A stretch of 64,000 nucleotides of DNA from positions 49,635 through 113,634 of the forward strand of contig NZ_JAPPWA010000001.1 of NCBI RefSeq assembly GCF_029815055.1. The letters are read 5' to 3'. A program made the position numbers and the translations under genes. Positions 45,730-54,249 of this stretch are shown piece by piece (position 1 is the stretch's first letter; each line of letters starts with the position of its first letter). The notes beneath the pieces are model-generated. The model saw only the letters and a list, made by a program, of their open reading frames with translations, did not search any database and was not told the DNA's origin. The DNA is from Ignatzschineria sp. RMDPL8A (GTDB taxonomy: Bacteria > Pseudomonadota > Gammaproteobacteria > Cardiobacteriales > Wohlfahrtiimonadaceae).

Positions 45730-45918
45730 CTAGGATGGTGTGCTTAAACCGACAAAGGACATAATAAATTTTGCGATTTTTACGAAGAGGTAGAGGGAAA
45801 CAACTCCCCCCAACCACAAGATAACCATCCACCCAAGTTGGCTTTTGAAGCTACCTTGTTTCTCTTGCTCGTCAGTGTGCTCAATGTGAGCAGGATCAGT
45901 GTGATGATTTATACTCAT
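45730..45918 (-). CDS. DUF2474-type small subunit of the cyanide-insensitive bd oxidase
   Basis: 62 residues: soluble His/Asp/Glu-rich N-terminus, then QLGWMVILWLGGVVSLYLFVKIAKFIMSFVGL, one TM helix. The W-x-x-x-LGW-x-x-x-LWLGG pattern is that of DUF2474 proteins, which sit after cioB in many proteobacteria and are the CydX-like small subunits. Begins 2 bases after the cioB stop, supporting operon membership. Start ATG is directly after a GTATT spacer, SD GAAGG within the cioB tail. Confidence 0.8.
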   Translation of the reverse strand: MSINHHTDPAHIEHTDEQEKQGSFKSQLGWMVILWLGGVVSLYLFVKIAKFIMSFVGLSTPS

Positions 45919-45920
45919 AA

Positions 45921-46985
45921 TTAATACCCTTCGCCTTCGCGTACTTTTCCGCGGAAGACATAGTAAATGTAAGCGGTATACGCTAATACTAGAGGAACGA
46001 AGATGAACGCGCCCACAATTGAGAAGCTAAGCGTTGATCTTGGTGCCGCCGCATCGAAGATCGTCACTTGGAAGGGAACGATGTACGGAAGTAAAAATCC
46101 GACTAATCCCACCGCACCAAGTACGGTCAATACCAGCGTAAACACAAACGGTTGCCAATGCGTATTTTCATTTTTAATCGAGCGCATTAAGATAAATCCA
46201 ACGACGATCGCTAAGACATACGCCACTGCAAACACATAGATTTTCCAGATGTTCGCGTCTTTGAAGAGCTCACCCTTCCAATGAACGATGGTCCATACTA
46301 AGATGATGCTTGCAAGAACGAAGAACCCAACGGCAATCTTTTTCGCTAAGGTGCGAACGCGTGCTTGGAGGCGACCTTCGGTTTTCTTAATGAGCCAGGT
46401 TGATCCTAAAAGCGCATAGAAAACGGTTAAGCCAGCACCGGTTAAAATGGTAAATGGCGATAACCATGACCATGAACCGCCCGCCATGACGAGGTCTAAA
46501 GCACCTTTTGATACATAGCCTGCTGGCGCATTGACGGCTTCGCCTGCTGGAATGAACTCAAATCCTTGGATAAGCGCCCCTGCGATCACCCCTTGGAAAA
46601 ATCCTGCAAAGAGTGAGCCATAGAAGAATGCTTTGTCCCAGATGTGACGTTTATCGTCGGAGGCTTTTCCTCTAAACTCAAAGGAGACACCGCGGAAGAT
46701 AAGCGCCATCAGAAGCAGAATCACCGGGATATAGAGCCCCGATAACACCACCGCATAAGCAATGGGGAAAATACCGAAAAGTGCCGCACCACCAAGGATT
46801 AACCACGTTTCGTTACCATCCCATACCGGGCCAATACTGTTCATCACAGTGGTACGATCCGCATCCGTTTCAACAAACGGATACATCATACCTGCCCCAA
46901 GGTCGAAACCATCAAGGATAACGTAGATCGCAACTCCTAAGAGAATGATCCCCGTCCATAAAATTACTAAAGTATTATATTCCAT
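45921..46985 (-). CDS. cioB: Cytochrome bd-type ubiquinol oxidase subunit II (CioB-type)
   Basis: 354-residue multi-TM protein. Start IILLGVAIYVILDGFDLGAGMMYPFV, then NSIGPVWDGNETWLILGGAALFG (conserved quinol oxidase II segment), LIFRGVSFEFRGKA, and FFQGVIAGALIQG. Pairs with CioA to reduce oxygen to water with ubiquinol. It starts 11 bases after cioA and is followed 2 bases later by the small subunit gene. Whether the complex is of cyanide-insensitive or CydB type rests on the short-Q-loop CioA next door. Confidence 0.93.
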   Translation of the reverse strand: MEYNTLVILWTGIILLGVAIYVILDGFDLGAGMMYPFVETDADRTTVMNSIGPVWDGNETWLILGGAALFGIFPIAYAVVLSGLYIPVILLLMALIFRGVSFEFRGKASDDKRHIWDKAFFYGSLFAGFFQGVIAGALIQGFEFIPAGEAVNAPAGYVSKGALDLVMAGGSWSWLSPFTILTGAGLTVFYALLGSTWLIKKTEGRLQARVRTLAKKIAVGFFVLASIILVWTIVHWKGELFKDANIWKIYVFAVAYVLAIVVGFILMRSIKNENTHWQPFVFTLVLTVLGAVGLVGFLLPYIVPFQVTIFDAAAPRSTLSFSIVGAFIFVPLVLAYTAYIYYVFRGKVREGEGY

Positions 46986-46996
46986 TGTTGATCTCC

Positions 46997-48352
46997 TTAT
47001 TTCTCTAAAGCTGGTGCTTCAGTGCTGTTTGGACCTTTACGTAAGATACGGAAAAGGAACGTGACACCGAATGCGAAGACTGTGAGGTAAGCAATCACAA
47101 AGAGCGTAAGAGAGATGGTTAGATCCGTTGCGGTATTGGTGAAGGAGTGCCCTTCCTCTACGCGCATTAAATGATACACAAGCCAAGGTTGACGACCAAT
47201 TTCAGTCACGAACCAGCCCGCAAGTACTGAGATTAGTCCTGATGGACCCATCATCACCGCAAAACGTAAGAAACCAGGTTTCTCGCCAAGCGTTGATTTA
47301 CGGCGTTGCCATACACCCCAAGCGCCTAACAGCACCATTAAGAATCCAAGGCCAACCATCACGCGGAATGACCAGAATACCCAACCAACCGGCGGACGAT
47401 TCTCTTTAGGGAATTTTTTAAGGTGATCGACTTTACCATCTAAGCTGTGCGTTAACACTAAGCTCGCAGCATAAGGGATTTCGATTGAGAAGTGATTACG
47501 CTCATTTTCTTGATCCGGAATGGCAAAGAGGATAAAAGGCGTTGATTCACCGTCTGGAACAGGATCCCAGTGACCTTCGATAGCCGCTAATTTCTCAGGC
47601 TGATGGTCACGCACTTTAAGGCCGTGATAGTCACCGACCGCCACTTGGAATACCGATACCACTAAAAGCGCAGTTAAAGACATGCTAAGCATTTTCTTAA
47701 CGGCTGCATTTTTGTTGCCTTTAAGCATATGCCATGCTGCAGTACCTGAAATGATTAAGGTCGCCGTTAAGAGCGCTGCCGTTAACATATGCACCATGCG
47801 CACAGGAAGCGACGCACTAAATAAGATCGCAAGCCAATCTTTTACCACCACAGCACCATCGACAATCTCAATCGCGCCCGATTCAAGACTAGGAGGCGTT
47901 TGCATGAAGCTATTGGATACCAAAATCCAGTACGCTGAAAAGGTCGTTCCTAATGCCACCATTGCTGTTGCAAAGAAGTGCATTTTAGGACTGACACGAT
48001 TACGACCGAAGAGCATAATTCCTAAGAATCCCGCTTCTAAAAAGAACGCCGTTAAGACTTCATAAATTAATAAAGGACCCGTCACCGAGCCTGAAAATTT
48101 AGAGAATTCACTCCAGTTGGAGCCGAATTGGAACGCCATTACGACACCGGAGACTACACCCATTCCGAAGGCTACTGCAAAAAATTTCACCCAGAAATTA
48201 TAGATATCCATATAGACCTGTTTTTTGGTCTTCAACCACAGTCCCTCTAGGGTAACAAGCCACATACCTAGACCGATTGTGATTGCTGGAAACAGGATAT
48301 GGAATGAGACAGTAAACGCGAATTGGATACGCGCTAATAGGATTGCACTCAT
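46997..48352 (-). CDS. cioA: Cytochrome bd-type ubiquinol oxidase subunit I (CioA-type)
   Basis: 451 residues. LLARIQFAFTVSFHILFPAITIGLGM (haem-binding His), NWVKFFAVAFGMGVVSGVVMAFQFGSNWSEFS, VVSG and FLEAGFLGIMLFG match CydA/CioA. The Q-loop between WDP and the later TMs is short (from GHWDPVPDGESTPFILFAIP), as in cyanide-insensitive oxidases, and the total length (about 450) is well below E. coli CydA (about 520). The ATG at 48352 is used: the longer frame would begin at a TTG (48376). No strong SD is visible. The terminal oxidase would act at low oxygen or when haem-copper oxidases are inhibited. Divergent from a LysR gene. Confidence 0.93.
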   Translation of the reverse strand: MSAILLARIQFAFTVSFHILFPAITIGLGMWLVTLEGLWLKTKKQVYMDIYNFWVKFFAVAFGMGVVSGVVMAFQFGSNWSEFSKFSGSVTGPLLIYEVLTAFFLEAGFLGIMLFGRNRVSPKMHFFATAMVALGTTFSAYWILVSNSFMQTPPSLESGAIEIVDGAVVVKDWLAILFSASLPVRMVHMLTAALLTATLIISGTAAWHMLKGNKNAAVKKMLSMSLTALLVVSVFQVAVGDYHGLKVRDHQPEKLAAIEGHWDPVPDGESTPFILFAIPDQENERNHFSIEIPYAASLVLTHSLDGKVDHLKKFPKENRPPVGWVFWSFRVMVGLGFLMVLLGAWGVWQRRKSTLGEKPGFLRFAVMMGPSGLISVLAGWFVTEIGRQPWLVYHLMRVEEGHSFTNTATDLTISLTLFVIAYLTVFAFGVTFLFRILRKGPNSTEAPALEK

Positions 48353-48647
48353 CGTATAAACACCATTTGTTATCAATCAAAAGACATAAATCAGCTACAT
48401 ATTCACTACTGATTATTCACCTATACTGTTTTGCGTCTGAATCAATTCATATACAAAACGGCACGGTTACTATATTAACAGATCTTCATCTACGACAATA
48501 ATACCTTTATCTTAGAGGTGCTATAACAGTTTGGTATAGCTATATAAAATAGAGTAAAATTAATTAAGAAAGATCGTCAACGAACGATAAGGATAGTCAA
48601 GAATAAAAATAATAGGACTTTTTTTGGGGAAATTGAGGTATTAATTA

Positions 48648-49544
48648 ATGGAAAATAGACAACTGCACTACTTTGTTGCCATCGCAGAATTAGGAAGCGT
48701 TGCCGCCGCATCAAGAACACTACATGTAGCGCAACCGGCATTAACCCGGCAGATTCAGAATTTAGAATCGCTCTTAGATGTGGAACTTTTCCATCGCCAT
48801 TCGCGAGGTATGGAATTGACGCAAGCGGGGAAACAATTCTACCACGATGCAATCCGTATTATTCGCTCCATCGAGCGGGCAAAATCGCAAGCCGTGAAAG
48901 CCAATCAAGGGGACATCGGCTATCTTAAAATTGGGATTACGCCACAACATTTGTGGCTCACTGAAGTGCAACAACATCTAAGCGAGTTTCGTAAACAAAA
49001 TCCCGATATTGCACTCAATATCTGTACCATGCATTCGCGTAAACAGATTATGGCGCTCCGCAATGGGGAGATTGATGCCGGCATTATGTTTATGCGCCCA
49101 CAGGATGATAACGAATTTGGCGGTCGTTTTCTCTATCGTGAAACGATGCTGCTCGCGATCAATAAAGATTCGCGCTTTGCCCAACATCCACCCGAGCACC
49201 TCCATGAGCTCGCCGACGAACCCTTTGTTTGGTCGCCGGAAAGCCACGCCTTTGATCTTTATAAAATGGTGATCGATGAATTGCGTCGCCATGATTTTAC
49301 CCCAACCATCGATCATGAAGGTTGCGACTATAACTCGATGCTAAGCCTCGTCTCTGCTGGCCCGGGCTACACCTTTGTACCTGCGGTGACCAAATACCTC
49401 AAAGTCTATAACGTGATGATGCATGAACTCCCTGAACTTAACGTTACCCTCGATCTCGAACTTGTGTGGCGTAAAGAGAATCAAAATCCGTGTCTCTCCC
49501 ATTTTATTAAAAACTATAATCCGCAGATGACCCGCCTCACCTAA
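48648..49544 (+). CDS. LysR-family regulator, divergent from cioAB
   Basis: 298 residues. HTH: LHYFVAIAELGSVAAASRTLHVAQPALTRQIQNLESLLDVELFHRHSRGMELTQAG; effector domain from about residue 92, ILKIGITPQHL and later SAGPGYTFVPAV. It is a clear paralogue of the LysR at 44729. Location facing cioAB suggests, but does not show, control of the oxidase. No defined T-N11-A site was fixed; an inverted repeat ATCGT-CAACGA-ACGAT lies at about 48571-48586 in the intergenic region. Confidence 0.88.
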   Translation: MENRQLHYFVAIAELGSVAAASRTLHVAQPALTRQIQNLESLLDVELFHRHSRGMELTQAGKQFYHDAIRIIRSIERAKSQAVKANQGDIGYLKIGITPQHLWLTEVQQHLSEFRKQNPDIALNICTMHSRKQIMALRNGEIDAGIMFMRPQDDNEFGGRFLYRETMLLAINKDSRFAQHPPEHLHELADEPFVWSPESHAFDLYKMVIDELRRHDFTPTIDHEGCDYNSMLSLVSAGPGYTFVPAVTKYLKVYNVMMHELPELNVTLDLELVWRKENQNPCLSHFIKNYNPQMTRLT

Positions 49545-49711
49545 CCTCATGAATCTAGATTAAAATATCAATAAAAAATCTCAATAAACATTAATATAAA
49601 TTAAGATCTCAATGGCTTTGTTATCATTCTGAGACCTTAATCGTTATACTATAAAGATCGATTGAGCATTCGTTTGCTTAAAATGTATCCAACACAACTA
49701 TAGGAGATTTT

Positions 49712-50812
49712 ATGAGCACTATCCAGATTCAATCCCCTGCAAAATATATCCAAGGCCCCTACGAGATTACCAATCTCCCTACCTATTGCGAAGCCTACAG
49801 CGATCAAGAAGTGTTTGTTTTGATCGATTCATTTATCCTCAAAACCTACGGCGATACCATCAAGGAGAGCTTTAAAGACTCCACGCTCACACTCACCCTT
49901 GAAGAGTTTCAAGGTGAATGCAGTTATAACGAAATCCGTCGCGTACAAGCGATCGCTGAAAAGGGCAATTCCGGGGTCATTGTCGGTATTGGGGGCGGAA
50001 AGACCCTCGATGCGGCAAAATCCGTAGCATTTTATCTCAAAAAACCGATGATTATTGTGCCAACAGCCGCCTCAACCGATGCGCCCACAAGTGCAGTCGC
50101 GGTGATCTATACCGATAGCGGTGAAGTGGAAGATTATCTCTTCTTACCAGAAAACCCGAACGTTGTTTTAGTGGATACCGATATTATCGCAAAAGCGCCA
50201 TCGCGCCTGCTCGTTGCGGGAATTGGGGATGCCCTAGCCACTTATTATGAAGCACGCGCCTGTCAAGCAGCCTATAAACCTACGATGACTGGTAAATTTG
50301 CCTCTAAAGCGTCGATGGCGCTCGCAGAACTCTGCCTTGAGACCCTCCTTGAAGATGGGATTAAAGCAAAACTCTCGGCCGATGCGGGTCATTCATCTCA
50401 AGCGCTTATGAACGTCGTGGAAGCCAATACCTATTTAAGCGGAATCGGTTTTGAAAGTGGCGGCCTTGCAGCAGCGCACGCGGTGCATGATGGTTTTACC
50501 ATCTTGCCTGAAACTCATGAATACCTGCACGGGGAAAAAGTAGCCTTCGGTACGATCGTACAACTCGTGTTGGAAAATGCGGAGAGCGAAGAGATTGAGA
50601 TGATTATCGATTTCTGCCAAGCACTCGATCTTCCAACCACGCTTGCGGAATTGGGTGTCACCGAAAATATCGAAGAGAAAGCGCTACTCGTTGCGAAAGA
50701 GAGCTTAAAAGAAGATAAAACCATGGGGAATATGCCCTTCCCTGTGACCGAAGAGCTCATTGCGAACGCCATTTTAGTCGCCGACCAACTTGGCCAGCGC
50801 ATTATGCTGTAA
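49712..50812 (+). CDS. gldA: Glycerol dehydrogenase
   Basis: 366-residue iron/zinc-type NAD alcohol dehydrogenase: VIVGIGGGKTLDAAKSVAFYL (NAD), IIVPTAASTDAPTSAVAVIYT, the metal ligands Asp in VAGIGDALATYYEARACQ and His in LAAAHAVHDGF and YLHGEKVAFGT. Converts glycerol to dihydroxyacetone, as in E. coli GldA (about 367). Its own region: a promoter-like TATACT is seen about 60 bases upstream but without a spaced -35. Ends at a long hairpin terminator. Confidence 0.95.
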   Translation: MSTIQIQSPAKYIQGPYEITNLPTYCEAYSDQEVFVLIDSFILKTYGDTIKESFKDSTLTLTLEEFQGECSYNEIRRVQAIAEKGNSGVIVGIGGGKTLDAAKSVAFYLKKPMIIVPTAASTDAPTSAVAVIYTDSGEVEDYLFLPENPNVVLVDTDIIAKAPSRLLVAGIGDALATYYEARACQAAYKPTMTGKFASKASMALAELCLETLLEDGIKAKLSADAGHSSQALMNVVEANTYLSGIGFESGGLAAAHAVHDGFTILPETHEYLHGEKVAFGTIVQLVLENAESEEIEMIIDFCQALDLPTTLAELGVTENIEEKALLVAKESLKEDKTMGNMPFPVTEELIANAILVADQLGQRIML

Positions 50813-50889
50813 CGCACACAATGCTAAACGAGTCGATGCTAAGGGGATTTTATTAAATCATTTAAGCCGATCCCTTTAGTATCTGCACA

Positions 50890-50970
50890 AAACCACCGAG
50901 CCTTACCGATCTCTCGCTCATCGTACACGATCTAAGTAGCGACATTTCATCAAGGCTTGGTGGTTTTTTA
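50890..50970 (+). terminator. Terminator-like long hairpin after gldA
   Basis: AAACCACCGAGCCTT / AAGGCTTGGTGGTTT (15 bp with one G-U pair) with a 47-base loop, then TTTTTT. Confidence 0.7.
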
Positions 50971-51022
50971 TTTTCTGTTTATTTTGTTTTTATTATTTCT
51001 TAAAACATATTCTTGAAATATG

Positions 51023-51056
51023 AAAAAAGCCTGATTAATTGCTTAATCAGGCTTTT
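51023..51056 (-). terminator. Rho-independent terminator of tRNA-Glu
   Basis: Perfect 14-bp stem AAAAGCCTGATTAA / TTAATCAGGCTTTT with a 4-base loop; the minus-strand T-run lies at 51023-51028. Confidence 0.88.
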
Positions 51057-51061
51057 AAAAC

Positions 51062-51137
51062 TGGCGTCCCTACGGGGATTCGAACCCCGGTTGCCGCCGT
51101 GAAAGGGCGGTGTCCTAGGCCTCTAGACGATAGGGAC
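51062..51137 (-). tRNA. tRNA-Glu (TTC anticodon)
   Basis: Minus-strand GTCCCTATCGTCTAG... with anticodon loop CTTTCAC (TTC), T-arm CGGGGTTCGAATCCCCG and encoded CCA, 76 bases. Reads GAA/GAG. Confidence 0.98.
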
Positions 51138-51297
51138 TTCGTCGCGCTTTTCGGATTGCTCCGTCGAGCTGAGGATTGGTATATTACAAGTGAAGCCTAA
51201 TATTGTCAAACCTTTTTCTGCTCTTTTTTATTGTTTGATTAATCATTGCGCGAAAGATCGATAGTTTCAATAAGTTACATCGTTTCCCGCGCGCTTT

Positions 51298-51900
51298 TTA
51301 ACGCGCCGAATTTACTCCGAGTGTCTTTTCGATCTCCCATTTCATCTGTTTTCGAGCATCACTAACGCTTAATTGATTAATGTGGTGATTTGAAAGGGTC
51401 CCCATACCAAGTGATAACGAAATTAAACGCCACGCACAATGAGACATTGCCTCTTCAGTCGTCTCTTCGGTGATCCCCGCTTCCATGCCACGACGAATCT
51501 CATAGACAATCGCATCATGAAAATATTGAGAGATCTCATGAAATGCCTCCCCGATGAGCGGATCGGTCTGCGCTTCTAACCACACTTCAAGCCATAACTT
51601 ATGATAGAGCGCTTTATCATCGTGAATAAGGTCTGCAAAGAGGCGTTTAATATTCTCGAGCGGAGAAAATCGGTGGCGATCGAGCTCATATTCGGCGCAA
51701 AACTTTTGATTATATTGGCATAGCGCTTCCCGCTTTAATTCCGAGGTGGATTTAAAATAGTGATGCACCAACCCCATCGAAACACTCGCCTCTTCCACGA
51801 CGCTCCGAATCGTCAACTTGCCAAATCCATCACGCACAATCACGCGTTTTGCAGCATTAATAATCGATTGTTTCCGCTCTTCTGCGGGTAAATATGCCAT
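51298..51900 (-). CDS. TetR-family regulator (BetI-like), divergent from pagL
   Basis: About 200 residues. N-terminal TetR HTH: ERKQSIINAAKRVIVRDGFGKLTIRSVVEEASVSMGLVHHYFKSTSELKREAL; the SMGLVHHYF helix is close to BetI (choline regulator). The C-terminal ligand domain has several long helices (LWLEVWLEAQTDPLIGEAF). ATG at 51900 with a short-spaced GGAG; an upstream GTG start would add 3 residues. Divergent from pagL across a region with the palindrome TTGAAC-GTAG-GTTCAA (52000-52015). No bet genes are near, so choline sensing is uncertain. Confidence 0.8.
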   Translation of the reverse strand: MAYLPAEERKQSIINAAKRVIVRDGFGKLTIRSVVEEASVSMGLVHHYFKSTSELKREALCQYNQKFCAEYELDRHRFSPLENIKRLFADLIHDDKALYHKLWLEVWLEAQTDPLIGEAFHEISQYFHDAIVYEIRRGMEAGITEETTEEAMSHCAWRLISLSLGMGTLSNHHINQLSVSDARKQMKWEIEKTLGVNSAR

Positions 51901-51999
51901 ATGCTCCACTCTTTTTACTCAATCTAACTCTTTATTGTACCTAAATTTAGTGCATAACGCCGGTTTGTCCACTCATTGTTAAATGATTGAATGTTTAAT

Positions 52000-52015
52000 T
52001 TGAACGTAGGTTCAA
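52000..52015. promoter_or_regulatory. Candidate TetR operator between tetR and pagL
   Basis: TTGAAC-GTAG-GTTCAA, a 16-bp perfect inverted repeat, 60 bases before the pagL ATG and 99 before the tetR ATG. TetR proteins bind such sites; a TATAAT at 52043-52048 follows for pagL. The core resembles BetI-type operators (TTGAAC/GTTCAA). Confidence 0.55.
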
Positions 52016-52074
52016 TTTGATTTATTATGATCCCCTTATCTTTATAATTTCAACCAAATCCCTAAAAATTATAT

Positions 52075-52584
52075 ATGAAACAACTTTCAATCATCGTTAC
52101 ATTACTGCTCTCGTCTTACGCCTCAGCGTGGGATTTTAGTGGCGCCGTAGGTTCAACCGGCGAAGGTCAAACCACGCTTCGAATCGGCGCAACAGACGCT
52201 TGGCAATCAGAATGGTTTGTCAGCGATAGTGGCCGTTTAACCGGTTATTGGGATGTCGGACTCACCTTTTGGGATAAAGGTAATTTTGATAAAACCCGCT
52301 ACTCCATCAGTGCAAGCCCGGTACTTGTCTACGAATTTACCGGCAATAGCACCTATAAACCCTTTATCGAAGCCGGCATCGGTTTAGCTCTTTTTAGTGG
52401 CACAAAAGTAGGTGATCAAGATATGGGAAGCGCCCTTCATTTTGAAGATCGCATCGGTGCAGGGGTACGCATTAATAATCGCCACGTACTCGGTATCCGC
52501 GCAATACACTATTCAAACGCGGGCTTTAAAAAACCGAACCAAGGCATCGAAAGCTATCACCTCTATTATCGCTATCAGTTTTAA
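52075..52584 (+). CDS. pagL: Lipid A 3-O-deacylase (PagL)
   Basis: 169 residues, outer-membrane beta-barrel with signal peptide (LSIIVTLLLSSYASA, cleavage at about residue 18) and terminal Phe. The catalytic triad region is visible: IHYSNAG with His145 and Ser147, and Glu159 in KPNQGIESYHLYYRYQF. PagL removes the 3-position acyl chain of lipid A. Its activity remodels LPS and lowers innate detection. Divergent from a TetR regulator, which likely represses it. A terminator follows. Confidence 0.93.
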   Translation: MKQLSIIVTLLLSSYASAWDFSGAVGSTGEGQTTLRIGATDAWQSEWFVSDSGRLTGYWDVGLTFWDKGNFDKTRYSISASPVLVYEFTGNSTYKPFIEAGIGLALFSGTKVGDQDMGSALHFEDRIGAGVRINNRHVLGIRAIHYSNAGFKKPNQGIESYHLYYRYQF

Positions 52585-52683
52585 CCAAAAAATCACCCTT
52601 ACAACCATTGACTTGATTGACGATTCTGATAAAGAGTACGCTCGATCCTTCCTATTTTGATACGTTAGAAATCTCATCAATAA

Positions 52684-52731
52684 AAAAGCGTAAGCCAAAT
52701 TCCTCTAAAGGAGTTCATGCTTACGCTTTTA
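52684..52731. terminator. Bidirectional terminator between pagL and lpd
   Basis: AAAAGCGTAAGC / GCTTACGCTTTT, 12-bp stem with a 23-base loop; both strands carry T-runs for the convergent pagL and lpd genes. Confidence 0.85.
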
Positions 52732-52782
52732 TTGTTAATTATTTGGTTTACTAAATATTAATACGTTTTTAGATGCCGAAAC

Positions 52783-54210
52783 TTAACGGTTCATCATATG
52801 AATCGCACGTTTGTCGATTCCCATCGCCGCTTCCATTAACCCTTCTGCTAAAGTTGGGTGCGCATGGATTGTGCTGGCGATATCTTCAGCCGTTCCGCCA
52901 AACTCAATCACAATCACTGCCTCGTGGATTAATTCAGATGCATTTGGGCCCACAATGTGAGCGCCGAGGAGACGATCTGTTTTCGCATCTGCGATTAACT
53001 TCACTAAGCCGCCATCACGACCCATCGCTTTCGCGCGGCCTGAGGCTGCAAATGGGAAGGTACTCGTTTTAATCTCGATCCCTTCTTGTTTACACGCTTG
53101 CTCAGTTTTACCAACCCATGCAATTTCAGGATCAGTATAGATAACCCATGGAATGGCATTGTAATTAACCCGTGCATATTGTCCTGCAATACGCTGTGCT
53201 ACCGCGATCCCTTCTGCCGATCCTTTGTGTGCAAGCATTGGGCCGCGCACTAAGTCACCAATCGCCCAAATGCCGGGGATATTGGTGGAGCAATCATCAT
53301 TCGCGTGAACGAAATTACCATCCATTAAGAGATCAACCGCTGGGTCAACAATGTTGTCAGTATAGGGTTTACGGCCAACGGCAACGAGAAGATAATCAAA
53401 TTTCTCTTCGTGCTCGCCTTTCGCATCTTCGTAGATGACCGTAACGGTTTTCTTCGTCGATGAAGTGGATTTAACGCGCGCACCTAAACGAATGTCTAAG
53501 CCTTGTTTTTTGAAATGACGCGCCGCTTCTTTAGAGGCATGCATATCTGCCGCCGCTAAAAACTCGTCCATCGCTTCAAAGATCACCACTTCAGCGCCTA
53601 ATCGGCCCCAAACGCTCGCCATCTCAAGCCCAATAACGCCCGCACCAATCACACCTAAACGTTTTGGTACTTCCGTTAAGTTAAGTGCACCCGTTGAATC
53701 GATAATGCGTGCATTATCCACCGGCGCTGCTGCGATATCCACCGGAACTGATCCCGTGGCTAATACCACATCTTTCGCGCTGTAGGTCTCAACCTTGCCT
53801 TCGTGATCAGTAACTTCTACCTGTTTTTCCACAAGCAGTTTACCGGTACCTTGAAGCCAATCGACTTTATTAGCTTTAAAGAGCATCGCGATACCGCCGG
53901 TTAATTGGCTAACGATGCCATCTTTATTACCAATCATCTGTTCAACATCAATGCCGACGCCACCCACTTTAACACCGTGCGTTGCAAATTCTTCTTTTGC
54001 GGTGCTGAAGTGATGCGATGATTCTAAAAGTGCCTTTGATGGGATACAGCCTACGTTTAAGCAGGTTCCGCCTAACGCTGGTTTACCATCTTTTCCGATC
54101 CATTTTTCAACGCAAGCGGTTTTAAGCCCGAGTTGTGCTGCACGGATAGCCGTGACGTAGCCGGCGGGACCCCCACCGATTACGATTACATCATATTCTT
54201 TTTTAGCCAT
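52783..54210 (-). CDS. lpd: Dihydrolipoyl dehydrogenase (E3)
   Basis: 475 residues, FAD and NAD binding. GGGPAGYVTAIRAAQLG, the redox disulphide GTCLNVGCIPSK (Cys50 and Cys55), the NAD-binding GAGVIGLEMASVWGRLGAEV, and the C-terminal active-site His in HAHPTLAEG (about 451). It reoxidises the lipoyl group of SucB. Starts 39 bases after sucB, last gene of sucA-sucB-lpd, so it is dedicated to the 2-oxoglutarate complex rather than being with aceEF. Confidence 0.97.
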   Translation of the reverse strand: MAKKEYDVIVIGGGPAGYVTAIRAAQLGLKTACVEKWIGKDGKPALGGTCLNVGCIPSKALLESSHHFSTAKEEFATHGVKVGGVGIDVEQMIGNKDGIVSQLTGGIAMLFKANKVDWLQGTGKLLVEKQVEVTDHEGKVETYSAKDVVLATGSVPVDIAAAPVDNARIIDSTGALNLTEVPKRLGVIGAGVIGLEMASVWGRLGAEVVIFEAMDEFLAAADMHASKEAARHFKKQGLDIRLGARVKSTSSTKKTVTVIYEDAKGEHEEKFDYLLVAVGRKPYTDNIVDPAVDLLMDGNFVHANDDCSTNIPGIWAIGDLVRGPMLAHKGSAEGIAVAQRIAGQYARVNYNAIPWVIYTDPEIAWVGKTEQACKQEGIEIKTSTFPFAASGRAKAMGRDGGLVKLIADAKTDRLLGAHIVGPNASELIHEAVIVIEFGGTAEDIASTIHAHPTLAEGLMEAAMGIDKRAIHMMNR

Positions 54211-54249
54211 AGTCTAAAAAATCCTTTAGTACTGTGTGACGGTCTTTAA

